Assembly (NCBI RefSeq): GCF_904063065.1
Contig: NZ_CAJFCL010000004.1
Span: 248,001 to 312,000 of the forward strand
DNA length: 64,000 nt
Source of the DNA: Pseudomonas paraversuta
GTDB lineage: Bacteria > Pseudomonadota > Gammaproteobacteria > Pseudomonadales > Pseudomonadaceae
Reading direction: 5' to 3'
The first letter of the stretch is position 1, and every line of letters starts with the position of its first letter. The notes under the pieces were generated by a model. The model did not search any database. It saw nothing but the letters and a program-made list of their open reading frames with translations, and was not told where the DNA came from. Of this stretch, positions 40,208 through 50,242 are shown piece by piece. Both the position numbers and the translations under genes were made by a program.

Positions 40208-40391
40208 CAGCCCAGAGTGGCATTGATCCAGGCCAGCGTTCAAAAAGTCATAAACCTGCATGGCTGCTTGCCTGAAGCCAGGTCAAACGGGCAATTGCCC
40301 AACGTCGCCAGCTGATAGTGGTCCAGTGCGCAAGATTGCGTGCTGCCTGAGCGCATCGGACACAACGCCCCCAAGCACCCCGAAAACCAAA

Positions 40392-40421
40392 AAGCCCCGA
40401 TGCTTCGCAGCATCGGGGCTT
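40392..40421 (-). terminator. Rho-independent terminator of the malic enzyme gene
   Basis: 13-bp perfect stem AAGCCCCGATGCT / AGCATCGGGGCTT with a 4-nt loop; on the minus strand it runs into TTTTT. Lies just after the maeB stop. Confidence 0.88.
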
Positions 40422-40442
40422 CAGGTTTGACGCTAAACGGAA

Positions 40443-41711
40443 TTAGCCGTTAAACACGTCATCCACGCTTTTGAGCGGGTAGTTTTTCGGGTATGGCAGG
40501 GTAGCAACACCGGTCTCGATCGCAGCTTTGGCCACGGCATCGGAGATCAGGGTGATCAGGCGGGCATCCATTGGTTTCGGGATGATGTACTCACGACCGA
40601 ACTCCAGCTTGATACCGCCGTAGGCGTCGCACACTTCCTGTGGCACTGGCAGTTTGGCCAGTTCACGCAAGGCGTTGGCCGCTGCGATTTTCATCTCTTC
40701 GTTGATACGCTTGGCACGGACGTCCAGAGCACCACGGAAGATGAAAGGGAAACCCAGTACGTTGTTGACCTGGTTCGGGTAGTCCGAACGACCTGTGGCC
40801 ATGATCACGTCGTTACGAGTGGCGTGGGCCAGCTCCGGAGAAATTTCCGGATCCGGGTTGGAGCACGCGAACACGATCGGGTTAGGCGCCATGCGCAGCA
40901 GGTTTTCAGCGCTCAGCAGGTTCGGACCCGACAGGCCAACGAACACGTCTGCGCCTTCCATGGCGTCAGCCAGGGTGCGCTTCTCGGTAGCGTGGGCAAA
41001 TACCGCCTTGTACTGGTTCAGGTCGTCACGGCCGGAGTGAATCACCCCGGTACGGTCGATCATGTAGATGTTCTCGATGGCCGCGCCCATGCTCACCAGC
41101 AATTTCATGCAGGAGATGGCTGCAGCGCCGGCGCCCAGGCAAACGATTTTGGCATCGGCCAGGGTTTTACCGGCGATTTCCAGGGCGTTGATCATGCCGG
41201 CCGCGGTCACGATGGCGGTACCGTGCTGGTCATCGTGGAATACCGGAATATCGCACTGCTCGATCAGGGCACGTTCGATCTCAAAGCACTCAGGTGCCTT
41301 GATGTCTTCGAGGTTGATGCCGCCGAAGGTGATGGAAATGCGTTTAACGGTGTCGATGAAGGCTTGCGGGCTTTCGGAGTCAACTTCGATGTCAAAAACA
41401 TCGATACCGGCAAAGCGCTTGAACAACACGCCTTTGCCTTCCATAACAGGTTTGGAGGCCAATGGGCCGAGGTTACCCAGGCCCAGAATCGCGGTACCGT
41501 CAGAAATTACGGCTACCAGGTTGCCCTTGCCGGTGTACTTGTAGGCAAGTTCAGGGTCGCGGGCGATTTCGCGCACTGGTTCGGCTACACCCGGGCTGTA
41601 AGCCAGCGCTAGATCGCGGGCAGTAGCGGTAGGTTTGGTGAGCTCGACACTCAGTTTCCCTGGACGGGGCTGGGCATGGTATTCGAGAGCGGCGGTTTTC
41701 AAATCAGACAT
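40443..41711 (-). CDS. maeB: Malic enzyme (oxaloacetate-decarboxylating), short form
   Basis: A 422-residue enzyme with the malic domain (YSPGVAEPVREIA, DGTAILGLGNLGP, FHDDQHGTAIV) and the nucleotide-binding domain (VCLGAGAAAISCMKLL). It lacks the C-terminal phosphotransacetylase-like domain of the 759-residue E. coli MaeB, as is normal in Pseudomonas. It decarboxylates malate to pyruvate; NADP preference is inferred from the family. Confidence 0.93.
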   Translation of the reverse strand: MSDLKTAALEYHAQPRPGKLSVELTKPTATARDLALAYSPGVAEPVREIARDPELAYKYTGKGNLVAVISDGTAILGLGNLGPLASKPVMEGKGVLFKRFAGIDVFDIEVDSESPQAFIDTVKRISITFGGINLEDIKAPECFEIERALIEQCDIPVFHDDQHGTAIVTAAGMINALEIAGKTLADAKIVCLGAGAAAISCMKLLVSMGAAIENIYMIDRTGVIHSGRDDLNQYKAVFAHATEKRTLADAMEGADVFVGLSGPNLLSAENLLRMAPNPIVFACSNPDPEISPELAHATRNDVIMATGRSDYPNQVNNVLGFPFIFRGALDVRAKRINEEMKIAAANALRELAKLPVPQEVCDAYGGIKLEFGREYIIPKPMDARLITLISDAVAKAAIETGVATLPYPKNYPLKSVDDVFNG

Positions 41712-41892
41712 GTGGGCAATCCGCTTTTATGCTGTTGGACAGACGGATCGCCGAGCATACGCGTGTCGCAAAGTCCCGACAAGACTGACCAGTCAGCAGT
41801 GTCAAGGGCTTTACCTTAAGACTTTGGGCCAAGAGCCGCGCCCTGCAAGGGCTAGAGTGTTCACAATCACCATTAAAAATTGTCTACAACTT

Positions 41893-42720
41893 TTAATGCG
41901 CAATGACTTTAAACATCCCCGGATCAGTCAAAGGCAGCATCCAGCGCGCCTGCCCGCCTTGCAAACCACCACGCCTGGCGCGGTCCAGAACCCAGCCACG
42001 GGCCTCAATCTGCGCGCCCTGCAGCCTGAGGAGGGCCTTGTGATCAAAGCCGCCCAGCTGATTGGGTGCAATATGCAATACCAGACCGCCCTGCAGATCG
42101 ATCCAGAGTCCACCGCGATTGCGCTGCACCTTACTGACCGTTGCGCTGACCAGAACGAAACCCGAGCGGGTGATTTGCTGCGGCGTCAGCACCGGCGACT
42201 GCCGCCATAGCCCCAGCCCGGATGCCCGGGCGCTTTGCTCGGCCGCTTGCTGGCAATCGAGTAACCGGGTATTCGGGGCGATTGCCACCTGATAGGCCAG
42301 GCCATCGGCCAGCAACCGGGCTTCAAGATTACTGCCATCGGCGCCAAACACATGGGCAAGGGTGCGCCCGTAACGGTCCTGAGCCTGCTTGCCCGCGAGC
42401 AATCCGACCCGGCCATCGCTTTGCGCCACCAAGTCTTGCAGGCGCTTGCGCGCAGCGTCGGCAAAAGGCTCGGCGGACTGGCCTTGCTTCCCCGTCTCCG
42501 GGGCATTGAGGCCGATCATGCGCACGCTGCGGCCATCCTTGAGGCGCAGGGTGTCGCCATCGACCACCCGCTGCACCTGTGCGTATGACAAGGCTGCCGG
42601 TGCAGGGCACAGAGGCGCGGCAGAAACGTCAGCCAGCCAAATCCCGGACACAAAAAAGGCGCCCGCAAGGGACGCCTTTTTCAATAACCCGGCCAGACCA
42701 GAAAGCCTGCCCAAGGTCAT
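41893..42720 (-). CDS. Secreted thermonuclease (SNase) family protein
   Basis: A 275-residue protein with a hydrophobic N-terminus (LAGAFFVSGIWLADVSAAP, cleavage near residue 34). The SNase domain shows RVVDGDTLRL, RMIGLNAPE and QDRYGRTLAHV, including the metal and catalytic Asp/Arg/Glu residues. It is followed by an extra C-terminal OB-like part. Predicted to cut nucleic acids in the periplasm or outside. Start ATG 42720 is 5 nt after the rpmE stop. The rpmE terminator hairpin (42652-42681) lies within its signal-peptide codons, so expression probably depends on read-through. Confidence 0.85.
   Translation of the reverse strand: MTLGRLSGLAGLLKKASLAGAFFVSGIWLADVSAAPLCPAPAALSYAQVQRVVDGDTLRLKDGRSVRMIGLNAPETGKQGQSAEPFADAARKRLQDLVAQSDGRVGLLAGKQAQDRYGRTLAHVFGADGSNLEARLLADGLAYQVAIAPNTRLLDCQQAAEQSARASGLGLWRQSPVLTPQQITRSGFVLVSATVSKVQRNRGGLWIDLQGGLVLHIAPNQLGGFDHKALLRLQGAQIEARGWVLDRARRGGLQGGQARWMLPLTDPGMFKVIAH
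42652..42681 (-). terminator. Intrinsic terminator of rpmE inside the nuclease coding region
   Basis: On the minus strand: AAAAAGGCG stem strand, bulged T, CCC, loop TTGC, GGG, CGCC and a run of six or more T. It lies 45-75 nt after the rpmE stop and within codons ~14-23 of the nuclease gene. Confidence 0.75.
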
Positions 42721-42725
42721 CAGCC

Positions 42726-42974
42726 TTACTCGGCTGCTTTGTCTGCTTCTGCTGCTGGAGCTGCTTTAGCGCCGAAAGCACCAAAACGAGTCTTGAAGCG
42801 ATCAACACGACCGCCAATGTCCAGAGTTTTCTGCTTACCGGTGTAGAACGGGTGGCACTCGTTGCATACGTCAGTGCCCAGTGGCTTGCACAGGTTCGAA
42901 CGGGTTTCGAACTTGTTGCCGCAGCTGCAAGTTACCAGGATTGTTTCGTACGCTGGATGGATATCGGCTTTCAT
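42726..42974 (-). CDS. rpmE: 50S ribosomal protein L31 (zinc-binding form)
   Basis: An 82-residue protein, ATG 42974 with GAGGA upstream. Cys16, Cys18, Cys37 and Cys40 (CSC and CNEC) form the zinc site of type A L31, the zinc-replete version. The C-terminal tail is Ala/Lys-rich. It is divergent from priA. Confidence 0.97.
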   Translation of the reverse strand: MKADIHPAYETILVTCSCGNKFETRSNLCKPLGTDVCNECHPFYTGKQKTLDIGGRVDRFKTRFGAFGAKAAPAAEADKAAE

Positions 42975-43046
42975 GGGGTATTCCTCAGGCTAGCGTGCCG
43001 CCACTCAACACCATTGTTGAATACCGCACGTAAATTTAGGGCGCCG

Positions 43047-43074
43047 ATAATACCAGACCTTTGCATTGACGCAA
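43047..43074 (-). promoter_or_regulatory. Candidate promoter of rpmE
   Basis: On the minus strand TTGCGT, a 16-nt spacer and TATTAT, about 73 nt upstream of the rpmE start. Confidence 0.45.
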
Positions 43075-43193
43075 GTGACCAATCATGCTCTCCCCAAATT
43101 CTTTCACCATTCATTGACCTGCCTTTTAGTCCCGGACCGCGTTGTCTGCTAGGCTCCGGGCCATCTTTGCCGTTCATCACTTGAGAGCCCCGC

Positions 43194-45413
43194 GTGCCCG
43201 ACGCCATTTTGCGCCTTGCCCTGCCTTCCCCCTTGCGCCGCCTGTTTGATTACCGGGCGCCTGCGGGCGTGCTGCGCAGTCAATTACAGCCCGGGATGCG
43301 CCTGCGGGTACCGTTCGGGCGGCGGGAAATGATCGGGATTCTGGTTGAAGTGGTCGACCACAGCGAAGTGCCGGCCGACAAGCTGAAACCGGCAATCGCA
43401 CTGCTCGATGCCACACCGCCGCTGCCGGCCTCCCTGTTCAAGCTCTGTTTATGGACCTCGCAGTATTACCAGCACAGCCTGGGCGACACCCTGAGCTGGG
43501 CGCTGCCGGTGTTGTTGCGTCAGGGCGAGCTGGCCGAAACCCGCCAGGAGCGGTTCTGGCAGATCGCCCCCGGGGCCAAGCTTGACGACCCGCGTGTCGC
43601 CCGGGCCCCGCGCCAGCGCGAGGCGCTGGCCACCCTCGCCCAGCACCCCCACGGCGTGGCCCATCAACTGCTCAGTAAATTGATGTTGAGCAAAGACAGT
43701 CTCGACCTGCTGCTGGCCAAAGAACTGGTCACCGTGGAAATCCGCCGTCACGCGCCGAGTGAGCGCCACGAACACTGGCTGGCCCAGCCCGAACTGCCAC
43801 TCAACAGCGAACAACGGGCCGCCTACGAGGCGATCCGGGCAGGATTCGACCACTTTCATGCCTTTTTGCTGGCTGGGGTGACGGGCAGCGGCAAGACCGA
43901 AGTGTATTTGCAACTGATCCGCGAGACGCTCCAGGCAGGTAAACAGGCGCTGGTGCTGATCCCCGAGATCAACCTGGGCCCGCAAACCCTGGCCCGTTTC
44001 GAGCAGCGCTTCAACGCGCGCATCGCTCTGGTGCACTCGGCGGTCAACGATCGGGAACGCCTCGAAAGCTGGCTGGCAGCCCGGGATGGCGAAGCCGACA
44101 TTATTATTGGCACCCGCTCGGCACTGTTCACCCCGATGAAAAACCCCGGGCTGATCATCATCGACGAAGAGCACGACGGCTCTTATAAACAGCAGGAAGG
44201 TTTGCGCTATCACGCCCGGGATTTGGCACTGGTACGCGCCCGCCAGGAAAACATCCCGATTGTGCTGGGCTCTGCCACCCCGTCCCTCGAAAGCCTGCAC
44301 AACGCCTATACCGGTCGCTACGGCCTGCTGCGCCTGAATGAGCGCGCCGGCGGGGCCAAACAACCACGCTTCCTGCGCCTGGATGTGAAAAGCCGTCCAC
44401 TGGACAGCGGCATTTCCGGGCCGATGCAACAGGCCATCGGCCAGACCCTCGCCGCGGGCCAGCAAGTGCTGGTGTTTCTCAACCGCCGGGGCTTCGCGCC
44501 GACCCTGTTGTGCCATGACTGCGGCTGGATGTCGGAATGCCAGCGCTGTGATGCGCGCATGACCGTTCATCAGCGATCCGGCGAACTGCGCTGCCATCAC
44601 TGCGGCTACGTCGAACCTGTACCGCGCAATTGCCCGCAATGCGGCAAAGTCGATTTACGGCCCGTGGGCGCCGGCACCGAGCGCGCCGAAGAGCGGCTGG
44701 GGATTCTGTTTCCGGACTACCCGGTGCTCAGGGTCGATCGCGACAGCACCTCGCGCAAAGACGCGATGAACCAGCTGTTTGCCACGATTCAAAAGGGCCA
44801 GCCGTGTATTTTGATCGGCACCCAGATGCTTGCCAAAGGCCATCACTTTCCCCGGGTGACGCTGGTCTCGATCCTCGACGCCGATGGCGGTTTGTTCTCC
44901 GGTGACTTCCGCGCCAGTGAGCGCATGGCCCAGCTTATCGTTCAGGTCGCGGGTCGGGCCGGGCGCGCCGAAGAGCCGGGCAAGGTGATAATCCAGACTC
45001 ACCTGGCCGACCATCCGCTGCTGATCCAACTGACCGAGCAGGGTTACTTCGCCTTCGCCGAACAGGCCCTGAGCGAGCGTCGGGCCGCCGGGCTGCCGCC
45101 CTTCGCCCACCTGGCCCTGCTGCGTGCCGAGGCCCACAAGCCGGGACAGGCCGAAGGTTTCCTGGATGAGGCGTGCAGCGAGGCCGAACGTTTACTGGCC
45201 GAGCTGAACTTGGGCGGCATCGAACTGCTCGGCCCGGTACCGGCACCCATGGAGCGCCGTGCCGGGCGCTATCGTGCTCAGCTATTATTGCAAGCCAATG
45301 CCCGCGGCCCCTTGCATCGACTGCTCAGCCAATGGCTGCTGGTGCTGGAGCAAATGCCCAGCGGCCGTCAGGTGCGCTGGTCGCTGGATGTAGATCCGGT
45401 GGATTTGTATTGA
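43194..45413 (+). CDS. priA: Primosomal protein N' (replication restart helicase PriA)
   Basis: A 739-residue helicase from GTG 43194. N-terminal 3'-DNA-binding domain (LRLALPSPLRRLFDY, RVPFGRRE), Walker A GVTGSGKTEVY, DEEH box IIDEEHDGSYKQ, a zinc-binding block with paired cysteines (LCHDCGWMSECQRC, CHHCGYVEPVPRNCPQC) between helicase lobes, and motif VI QVAGRAGR. It reloads the replisome at stalled forks. Confidence 0.96.
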   Translation: MPDAILRLALPSPLRRLFDYRAPAGVLRSQLQPGMRLRVPFGRREMIGILVEVVDHSEVPADKLKPAIALLDATPPLPASLFKLCLWTSQYYQHSLGDTLSWALPVLLRQGELAETRQERFWQIAPGAKLDDPRVARAPRQREALATLAQHPHGVAHQLLSKLMLSKDSLDLLLAKELVTVEIRRHAPSERHEHWLAQPELPLNSEQRAAYEAIRAGFDHFHAFLLAGVTGSGKTEVYLQLIRETLQAGKQALVLIPEINLGPQTLARFEQRFNARIALVHSAVNDRERLESWLAARDGEADIIIGTRSALFTPMKNPGLIIIDEEHDGSYKQQEGLRYHARDLALVRARQENIPIVLGSATPSLESLHNAYTGRYGLLRLNERAGGAKQPRFLRLDVKSRPLDSGISGPMQQAIGQTLAAGQQVLVFLNRRGFAPTLLCHDCGWMSECQRCDARMTVHQRSGELRCHHCGYVEPVPRNCPQCGKVDLRPVGAGTERAEERLGILFPDYPVLRVDRDSTSRKDAMNQLFATIQKGQPCILIGTQMLAKGHHFPRVTLVSILDADGGLFSGDFRASERMAQLIVQVAGRAGRAEEPGKVIIQTHLADHPLLIQLTEQGYFAFAEQALSERRAAGLPPFAHLALLRAEAHKPGQAEGFLDEACSEAERLLAELNLGGIELLGPVPAPMERRAGRYRAQLLLQANARGPLHRLLSQWLLVLEQMPSGRQVRWSLDVDPVDLY

Positions 45414-45547
45414 GCCACCGGCAATTTGCATAAACCCTGAACTACCCGGCCGCCAAGGTTGGCAAGGCTGCTTTCGCAACGGATAATACCCAGTTTTTCC
45501 ACCTGCGCACTGAGGCGCTACCGCGCTTGCGGTCGACAGAGAAGACC

Positions 45548-47284
45548 ATGAAAGACACCATTCGCAAGCTGATTCAAAAAGCCCTAGCTCAACTCGTCAC
45601 AGAAGGTGTGTTGCCTGAAGGCCTGACGCCAGCGATTCAGGTGGAAAACGCCCGTGACAAGACCCACGGCGACTTCGCCAGCAACATCGCCATGATGCTG
45701 GCCAAACCTGCCGGCATGAAACCCCGGGATCTGGCTGAAAAAATCATCGCGGCCCTGCCTGCCGATGAGCAAATCAGCAAGACCGAGATCGCCGGCCCCG
45801 GCTTCCTGAACTTCTTTCAGAACACCCAGGCCCTGGCTTCGCGCCTGGACGCAGCCCTGGCTGACCCGAAAATCGGCGTGCACAAGGCCACCAGGCCAAT
45901 GCGCACCGTCGTGGACATGTCCGCCCCCAACCTGGCCAAAGAGATGCATGTGGGCCACTTGCGCTCAACCATCATCGGCGACGGCGTGGCACGGGTCCTG
46001 GAATTCCTCGGCGACGAGGTGATTCGCCAGAACCACGTGGGCGACTGGGGCACCCAGTTCGGCATGTTGATGGCGTACCTGGAAGAAAACCCGATCACCA
46101 GCGACGAGCTGTCCGATCTCGAGAACTTCTACCGCGCCGCTAAAAAACGCTTCGACGAGTCTCCTGAATTTGCCGAACGCGCCCGCGGCCTGGTGGTCAA
46201 GCTGCAAGCCGGCGACCCGGATTGCCTGGCGCTGTGGACCAAGTTCAAAGATATCTCGCTGTCCCACTGCCAGAAAATTTACGAGCAGTTGAACGTCAAA
46301 CTGACCATGGCTGACGTTATGGGCGAAAGCGCCTACAACGACGACCTGATCAACGTGGTCAACGACCTCAAGGCCAAGGGCATGCTGGTGGAGAGCAACG
46401 GCGCCCAGTGCGTGTTCCTCGACGAGTTCAAGAACGCTGAAGGCGAACCGCTGCCGGTGATCATCGTCAAAGCCGATGGCGGCTATCTGTATGCCACCAC
46501 TGACTTGGCAGCCATTCGCTATCGCAGCGGCGTGTTGAAAGCCGATCGGGCCTTGTACTTCGTCGATCAGCGCCAGGCATTGCACTTCCAGCAAGTGTTT
46601 GCAGTTGCCCGCAAGGCCGGCTTTGTGACCCATCCGATGGAAATGGAGCACATGGGCTTCGGCACCATGAACGGGGCCGACGGTCGTCCGTTCAAGACCC
46701 GCGATGGCGGTACGGTGAAGCTGGTCGACCTGCTGACCGAAGCCAAGGAACGCGCCTACACCCTGGTCAAAGAGAAAAACCCGGAACTGGCGGAAGACGA
46801 GCTGCGCGCAATCGCCAAGGTCGTCGGCATTGGCGCGGTGAAATACGCGGATCTCTCCAAACACCGCACCAGCGACTACAGCTTCAACTTCGACCTGATG
46901 CTGAACTTTGAAGGCAATACCGCACCTTATCTGCTGTATGCCTACACCCGGGTCGCGGGCGTGTTCCGCAAACTGGGCAAGAACTTCGACGAAGTTGAAG
47001 GTCAAATCGTCCTGGAGGCACCGCAAGAACAAGACCTGGCCGCCAAATTGGCGCAGTTCGGTGAAGTGCTGAACAACGTTGCCGAAAAAGGCACCCCGCA
47101 CACCCTGTGTACCTATCTGTACGAAGTGGCCGGGTTGTTCTCCAGCTTCTACGAAAACTGCCCGATCCTGACGGCCGAAGACGAAGCGCAAAAACACAGC
47201 CGTCTGCGCCTGGCAGCTCTGGCGGGTCGTACCCTCAAGCAAGGCCTGGAACTGCTGGGCCTGGAAACTCTGGAGCGCATGTAA
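45548..47284 (+). CDS. argS: Arginyl-tRNA synthetase
   Basis: A 578-residue class I synthetase; start ATG 45548 ([13 protein letters not shown]) with AGAGAAG upstream; an extension to 45527 is unlikely. The HIGH box appears as [16 protein letters not shown]. The DALR anticodon-binding domain is at the C-terminus. The canonical KMSKS is replaced, as in many ArgRS. It is followed one nucleotide later by an SPOR protein gene. Confidence 0.97.
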   Translation: MKDTIRKLIQKALAQLVTEGVLPEGLTPAIQVENARDKTHGDFASNIAMMLAKPAGMKPRDLAEKIIAALPADEQISKTEIAGPGFLNFFQNTQALASRLDAALADPKIGVHKATRPMRTVVDMSAPNLAKEMHVGHLRSTIIGDGVARVLEFLGDEVIRQNHVGDWGTQFGMLMAYLEENPITSDELSDLENFYRAAKKRFDESPEFAERARGLVVKLQAGDPDCLALWTKFKDISLSHCQKIYEQLNVKLTMADVMGESAYNDDLINVVNDLKAKGMLVESNGAQCVFLDEFKNAEGEPLPVIIVKADGGYLYATTDLAAIRYRSGVLKADRALYFVDQRQALHFQQVFAVARKAGFVTHPMEMEHMGFGTMNGADGRPFKTRDGGTVKLVDLLTEAKERAYTLVKEKNPELAEDELRAIAKVVGIGAVKYADLSKHRTSDYSFNFDLMLNFEGNTAPYLLYAYTRVAGVFRKLGKNFDEVEGQIVLEAPQEQDLAAKLAQFGEVLNNVAEKGTPHTLCTYLYEVAGLFSSFYENCPILTAEDEAQKHSRLRLAALAGRTLKQGLELLGLETLERM

Positions 47285-47285
47285 G

Positions 47286-47978
47286 TTGGCCGCCAAGAAA
47301 AAACCTGCACCCAAGCGAGGCGCCAGCCGCTATCAGGCGCCTGCAAAGAAGCCGATCCCGGGCTGGCTATGGATGGCCATCGGCCTCACCGTGGGTGCGT
47401 TTATCGTGTTTCTGATGAAACTCGAGCCCGGCAAGGGCGACGATGTAAAACGGGTCAAGCAGGAGCAGCAGAAAGCGGCGCAAGTCGCCGAGGCCAACAA
47501 AACTGCGCCTAGCCCGACCCAGCCGGTCAAGCCCAAGTACGACTTCTACACCTTGCTGCCGGAGTCGGAAGTGATAGTGCCGCCGGAGGCCGTACCGGAG
47601 AAAACTCCGCCTACGCCGCAAACGGCGCCACTGGCACCGGTGACGCCTGCCGAAGCTGCAAAAATCGATACTGCCCGCGCCCAGGCGGCCTTGAGCGGCA
47701 TTACCCCGCCTCCTGCGCCACCCGTCGCCAAAGCTGCACCTGTTACCAGATTTTTCCTGCAAGCCGGTTCGTTCCGCAAACAGGCCGATGCTGAACGGGT
47801 GCGCGCGCAAATCATTTTGCTGGGCCAGACCGCCACGGTTGAAGCCGGCACGGTGAAAGATGAAACCTGGTATCGGGTACTGGTCGGCCCGTTCAGCAAC
47901 CGCGAACAGCTGACCGTCGCCCAGAAACAACTGGCCGGTAGCGGCTTCAACAACCTGTTGTTGCAACAACGCCGCTGA
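47286..47978 (+). CDS. FtsN-like SPOR-domain division protein
   Basis: A 230-residue bitopic protein, TTG start 1 nt after the argS stop. Basic cytoplasmic tail ([16 protein letters not shown]), one TM helix ([17 protein letters not shown], ~28-44), a Pro-rich linker and a C-terminal SPOR domain ([22 protein letters not shown]...[14 protein letters not shown]). The RGxSRYxAP tail and layout fit FtsN, which activates septal peptidoglycan synthesis; the order argS-FtsN-like-hslVU is typical for Pseudomonas. Confidence 0.88.
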   Translation: MAAKKKPAPKRGASRYQAPAKKPIPGWLWMAIGLTVGAFIVFLMKLEPGKGDDVKRVKQEQQKAAQVAEANKTAPSPTQPVKPKYDFYTLLPESEVIVPPEAVPEKTPPTPQTAPLAPVTPAEAAKIDTARAQAALSGITPPPAPPVAKAAPVTRFFLQAGSFRKQADAERVRAQIILLGQTATVEAGTVKDETWYRVLVGPFSNREQLTVAQKQLAGSGFNNLLLQQRR

Positions 47979-47986
47979 CCAAAGGC

Positions 47987-48078
47987 GGCTCCCACAGAAA
48001 CTGCAAACAATCTGTGGGAGCCGGCTTGCCGGCGATGGCAGCACCCCATCATCCAATTCGCTGGCAAGCCGGCGCCCG
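47987..48078. repeat. Hairpin and REP doublet between the SPOR gene and hslV
   Basis: A 12-bp perfect stem GGCTCCCACAGA / TCTGTGGGAGCC (47987-47998 and 48011-48022) overlaps REP units GCCGGCTTGCCGGCGATGG and CGCTGGCAAGCCGGCG. It probably marks the 3' end of the argS transcript. Confidence 0.75.
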
Positions 48079-48129
48079 CCCAATTCCCCCTCGTATCCGC
48101 GTTCCATTCATCTGCATTCCCTCTGCGCT

Positions 48130-48157
48130 GTTGAAAAACCGTCTACAACCCCCATAT
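48130..48157 (+). promoter_or_regulatory. RpoH (sigma32) heat-shock promoter of hslVU
   Basis: GTTGAAA at 48130-48136, a 13-nt spacer and CCCCATAT at 48150-48157, nearly identical to the sigma32 consensus (CTTGAAA, 11-16 nt, CCCCATNT). It lies about 45 nt upstream of hslV, a known heat-shock operon. Confidence 0.8.
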
Positions 48158-48202
48158 GTATTTCCATCAGGCATTTTCGCCCCGCTGCGTGGAGACTCTC
48201 CC

Positions 48203-48733
48203 TTGACCACCATCGTTTCAGTACGCCGTCACGGCAAAGTCGTTATGGCTGGCGACGGCCAGGTTTCTCTTGGCAATACCGTGATGAAAGGCAACGCGAA
48301 AAAAGTCCGCCGTCTCTATCACGGCCAGGTCATTGCCGGTTTTGCCGGTGCTACCGCTGATGCATTTACCCTGTTTGAACGCTTCGAAGGCCAGCTGGAA
48401 AAACACCAGGGCCATCTGGTTCGTGCAGCTGTCGAGTTGGCCAAAGAATGGCGTACCGACCGCTCGCTGAGCCGCCTTGAGGCGATGCTGGCTGTCGCCA
48501 ACAAAGACGCGTCCCTGATCATCACCGGTAACGGTGACGTGGTTGAGCCGGAAGACGGCTTGATCGCCATGGGCTCCGGTGGTGCATTCGCCCAGGCTGC
48601 AGCCCGCGCCTTGCTGATGAAAACCGATCTGTCGGCCCGCGAAATCGCCGAAACCGCCCTCGGTATCGCCGGCGACATCTGCGTATTCACCAACCACAAC
48701 ATCACTATTGAGGAGCAGGACCTCGCTGAATAA
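48203..48733 (+). CDS. hslV: ATP-dependent protease subunit HslV (ClpQ)
   Basis: A 176-residue proteasome-like peptidase from TTG 48203 with GGAG 8 nt upstream. After Met removal the N-terminal Thr of TTIVSVRR is the nucleophile; [13 protein letters not shown] and [14 protein letters not shown] are typical. It forms double hexamers capped by HslU to degrade misfolded proteins. Confidence 0.97.
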   Translation: MTTIVSVRRHGKVVMAGDGQVSLGNTVMKGNAKKVRRLYHGQVIAGFAGATADAFTLFERFEGQLEKHQGHLVRAAVELAKEWRTDRSLSRLEAMLAVANKDASLIITGNGDVVEPEDGLIAMGSGGAFAQAAARALLMKTDLSAREIAETALGIAGDICVFTNHNITIEEQDLAE

Positions 48734-48743
48734 GCCAACTGCC

Positions 48744-48761
48744 GGGCCGGCTCACCGGCCC
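48744..48761 (+). promoter_or_regulatory. GC-rich stem-loop between hslV and hslU
   Basis: GGGCCGG / CCGGCCC, 7 bp with loop CTCA, followed by GTTTGCTTG. It sits 11 nt after the hslV stop and could partially terminate or stabilise the upstream message. Confidence 0.45.
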
Positions 48762-48796
48762 GTTTGCTTGATTCTGCTAGAGGAACGCCAATTACT

Positions 48797-50131
48797 ATGT
48801 CCATGACTCCCCGCGAAATTGTCCACGAACTCAATCGCCACATCATCGGCCAGGACGACGCCAAGCGCGCCGTTGCCATCGCCCTGCGTAACCGCTGGCG
48901 CCGGATGCAACTGCCTGAAGAACTGCGAGTTGAAGTCACCCCGAAAAACATTCTGATGATCGGTCCGACCGGCGTCGGTAAAACCGAAATCGCCCGCCGC
49001 CTGGCCAAACTGGCCAACGCGCCGTTCATCAAGGTTGAAGCGACCAAGTTCACCGAAGTGGGCTATGTCGGCCGCGACGTTGAATCGATCATTCGTGATC
49101 TGGCTGATGCGGCGATCAAGCTGCTGCGCGAGCAGGAAATCGTCAAGGTTCGCCATCGCGCCGAAGATGCAGCCGAAGAGCGCATCCTCGACGCCCTGTT
49201 GCCGCCTGCCCGTACGTTTGGCGAAGAAGCCGCCACGCCGCAGGACTCCAACACCCGTCAGCTGTTCCGCAAGCGCCTGCGTGAAGGCCAGCTGGACGAC
49301 AAGGAAATCGAAATCGAAGTCGCAGACATTGCCGGCGTCGATATTTCCGCGCCGCCAGGCATGGAAGAAATGACCAACCAGCTGCAAAGCCTGTTTGCCA
49401 ACATGGGCAAAGGCAAGCGCAAGAACCGCAAGCTGAAAGTCAAAGAAGCACTGAAAATGGTGCGTGACGAAGAAGCCGGTCGCCTGGTCAATGACGAAGA
49501 ACTCAAGGCCAAAGCCCTTGAAGCCGTTGAGCAACACGGCATCGTGTTCATCGACGAAATCGACAAGGTTGCCAAGCGCGGCAATGTCGGCGGTGCCGAT
49601 GTGTCCCGTGAAGGTGTACAGCGTGACCTGCTGCCGCTGATCGAAGGCTGCACCGTGAACACCAAGCTGGGCATGGTCAAAACAGACCACATCCTGTTTA
49701 TCGCTTCGGGGGCATTCCACCTGAGCAAGCCAAGCGATCTGGTGCCGGAGCTACAAGGCCGCCTGCCAATCCGGGTCGAGCTCAAGGCACTGACGCCGCA
49801 AGACTTCGAGCGCATCCTCAGCGAGCCGCATGCGTCCCTGACCGAGCAATATCGCGAGTTGCTGAAAACCGAAGGCCTGAACATCGAGTTCATGCCCGAA
49901 GGCATCAAACGCCTGGCCGAAATTGCCTGGCAGGTGAACGAAAAAACCGAGAACATCGGTGCTCGCCGCCTGCACACACTGCTTGAGCGCTTGCTGGAAG
50001 AGGTGTCTTTCAGCGCCGGCGATATCGCCAGCGCACAAAAAGACGAGCCTATCCGGATTGATGCTGAATACGTGAACAGCCACCTGGGCGAACTGGCCGA
50101 GAACGAAGACCTCTCGCGCTATATCTTGTAA
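48797..50131 (+). CDS. hslU: ATP-dependent protease ATPase subunit HslU (ClpY)
   Basis: A 444-residue AAA+ unfoldase starting [13 protein letters not shown]. Walker [14 protein letters not shown], the pore GYVGRD loop, an I-domain insert (~110-240), Walker B VFIDEIDK, sensor 1/arginine finger region LPIRVEL and sensor 2 GARRLHT. The C-terminal SRYIL tail docks into HslV. Confidence 0.97.
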   Translation: MSMTPREIVHELNRHIIGQDDAKRAVAIALRNRWRRMQLPEELRVEVTPKNILMIGPTGVGKTEIARRLAKLANAPFIKVEATKFTEVGYVGRDVESIIRDLADAAIKLLREQEIVKVRHRAEDAAEERILDALLPPARTFGEEAATPQDSNTRQLFRKRLREGQLDDKEIEIEVADIAGVDISAPPGMEEMTNQLQSLFANMGKGKRKNRKLKVKEALKMVRDEEAGRLVNDEELKAKALEAVEQHGIVFIDEIDKVAKRGNVGGADVSREGVQRDLLPLIEGCTVNTKLGMVKTDHILFIASGAFHLSKPSDLVPELQGRLPIRVELKALTPQDFERILSEPHASLTEQYRELLKTEGLNIEFMPEGIKRLAEIAWQVNEKTENIGARRLHTLLERLLEEVSFSAGDIASAQKDEPIRIDAEYVNSHLGELAENEDLSRYIL

Positions 50132-50139
50132 ACCCTCAC

Positions 50140-50218
50140 ACAACCTGTAGCCGCTGGCGCAGGCAGCGATCGCCGACTCCGTTGCCGATCGCTGCCCGTG
50201 GCAGCGGCTACGGTGTGT
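50140..50218. repeat. REP-type inverted repeat after hslU
   Basis: GTAGCCGCTGG...CAGCGATCG facing CGATCGCTGCC...CAGCGGCTAC. Differs in sequence from the GGCTTGCCGGC-type REPs elsewhere in the window. Confidence 0.65.
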
Positions 50219-50242
50219 GTGATGAGAAAAAGGTTTTGTCCC

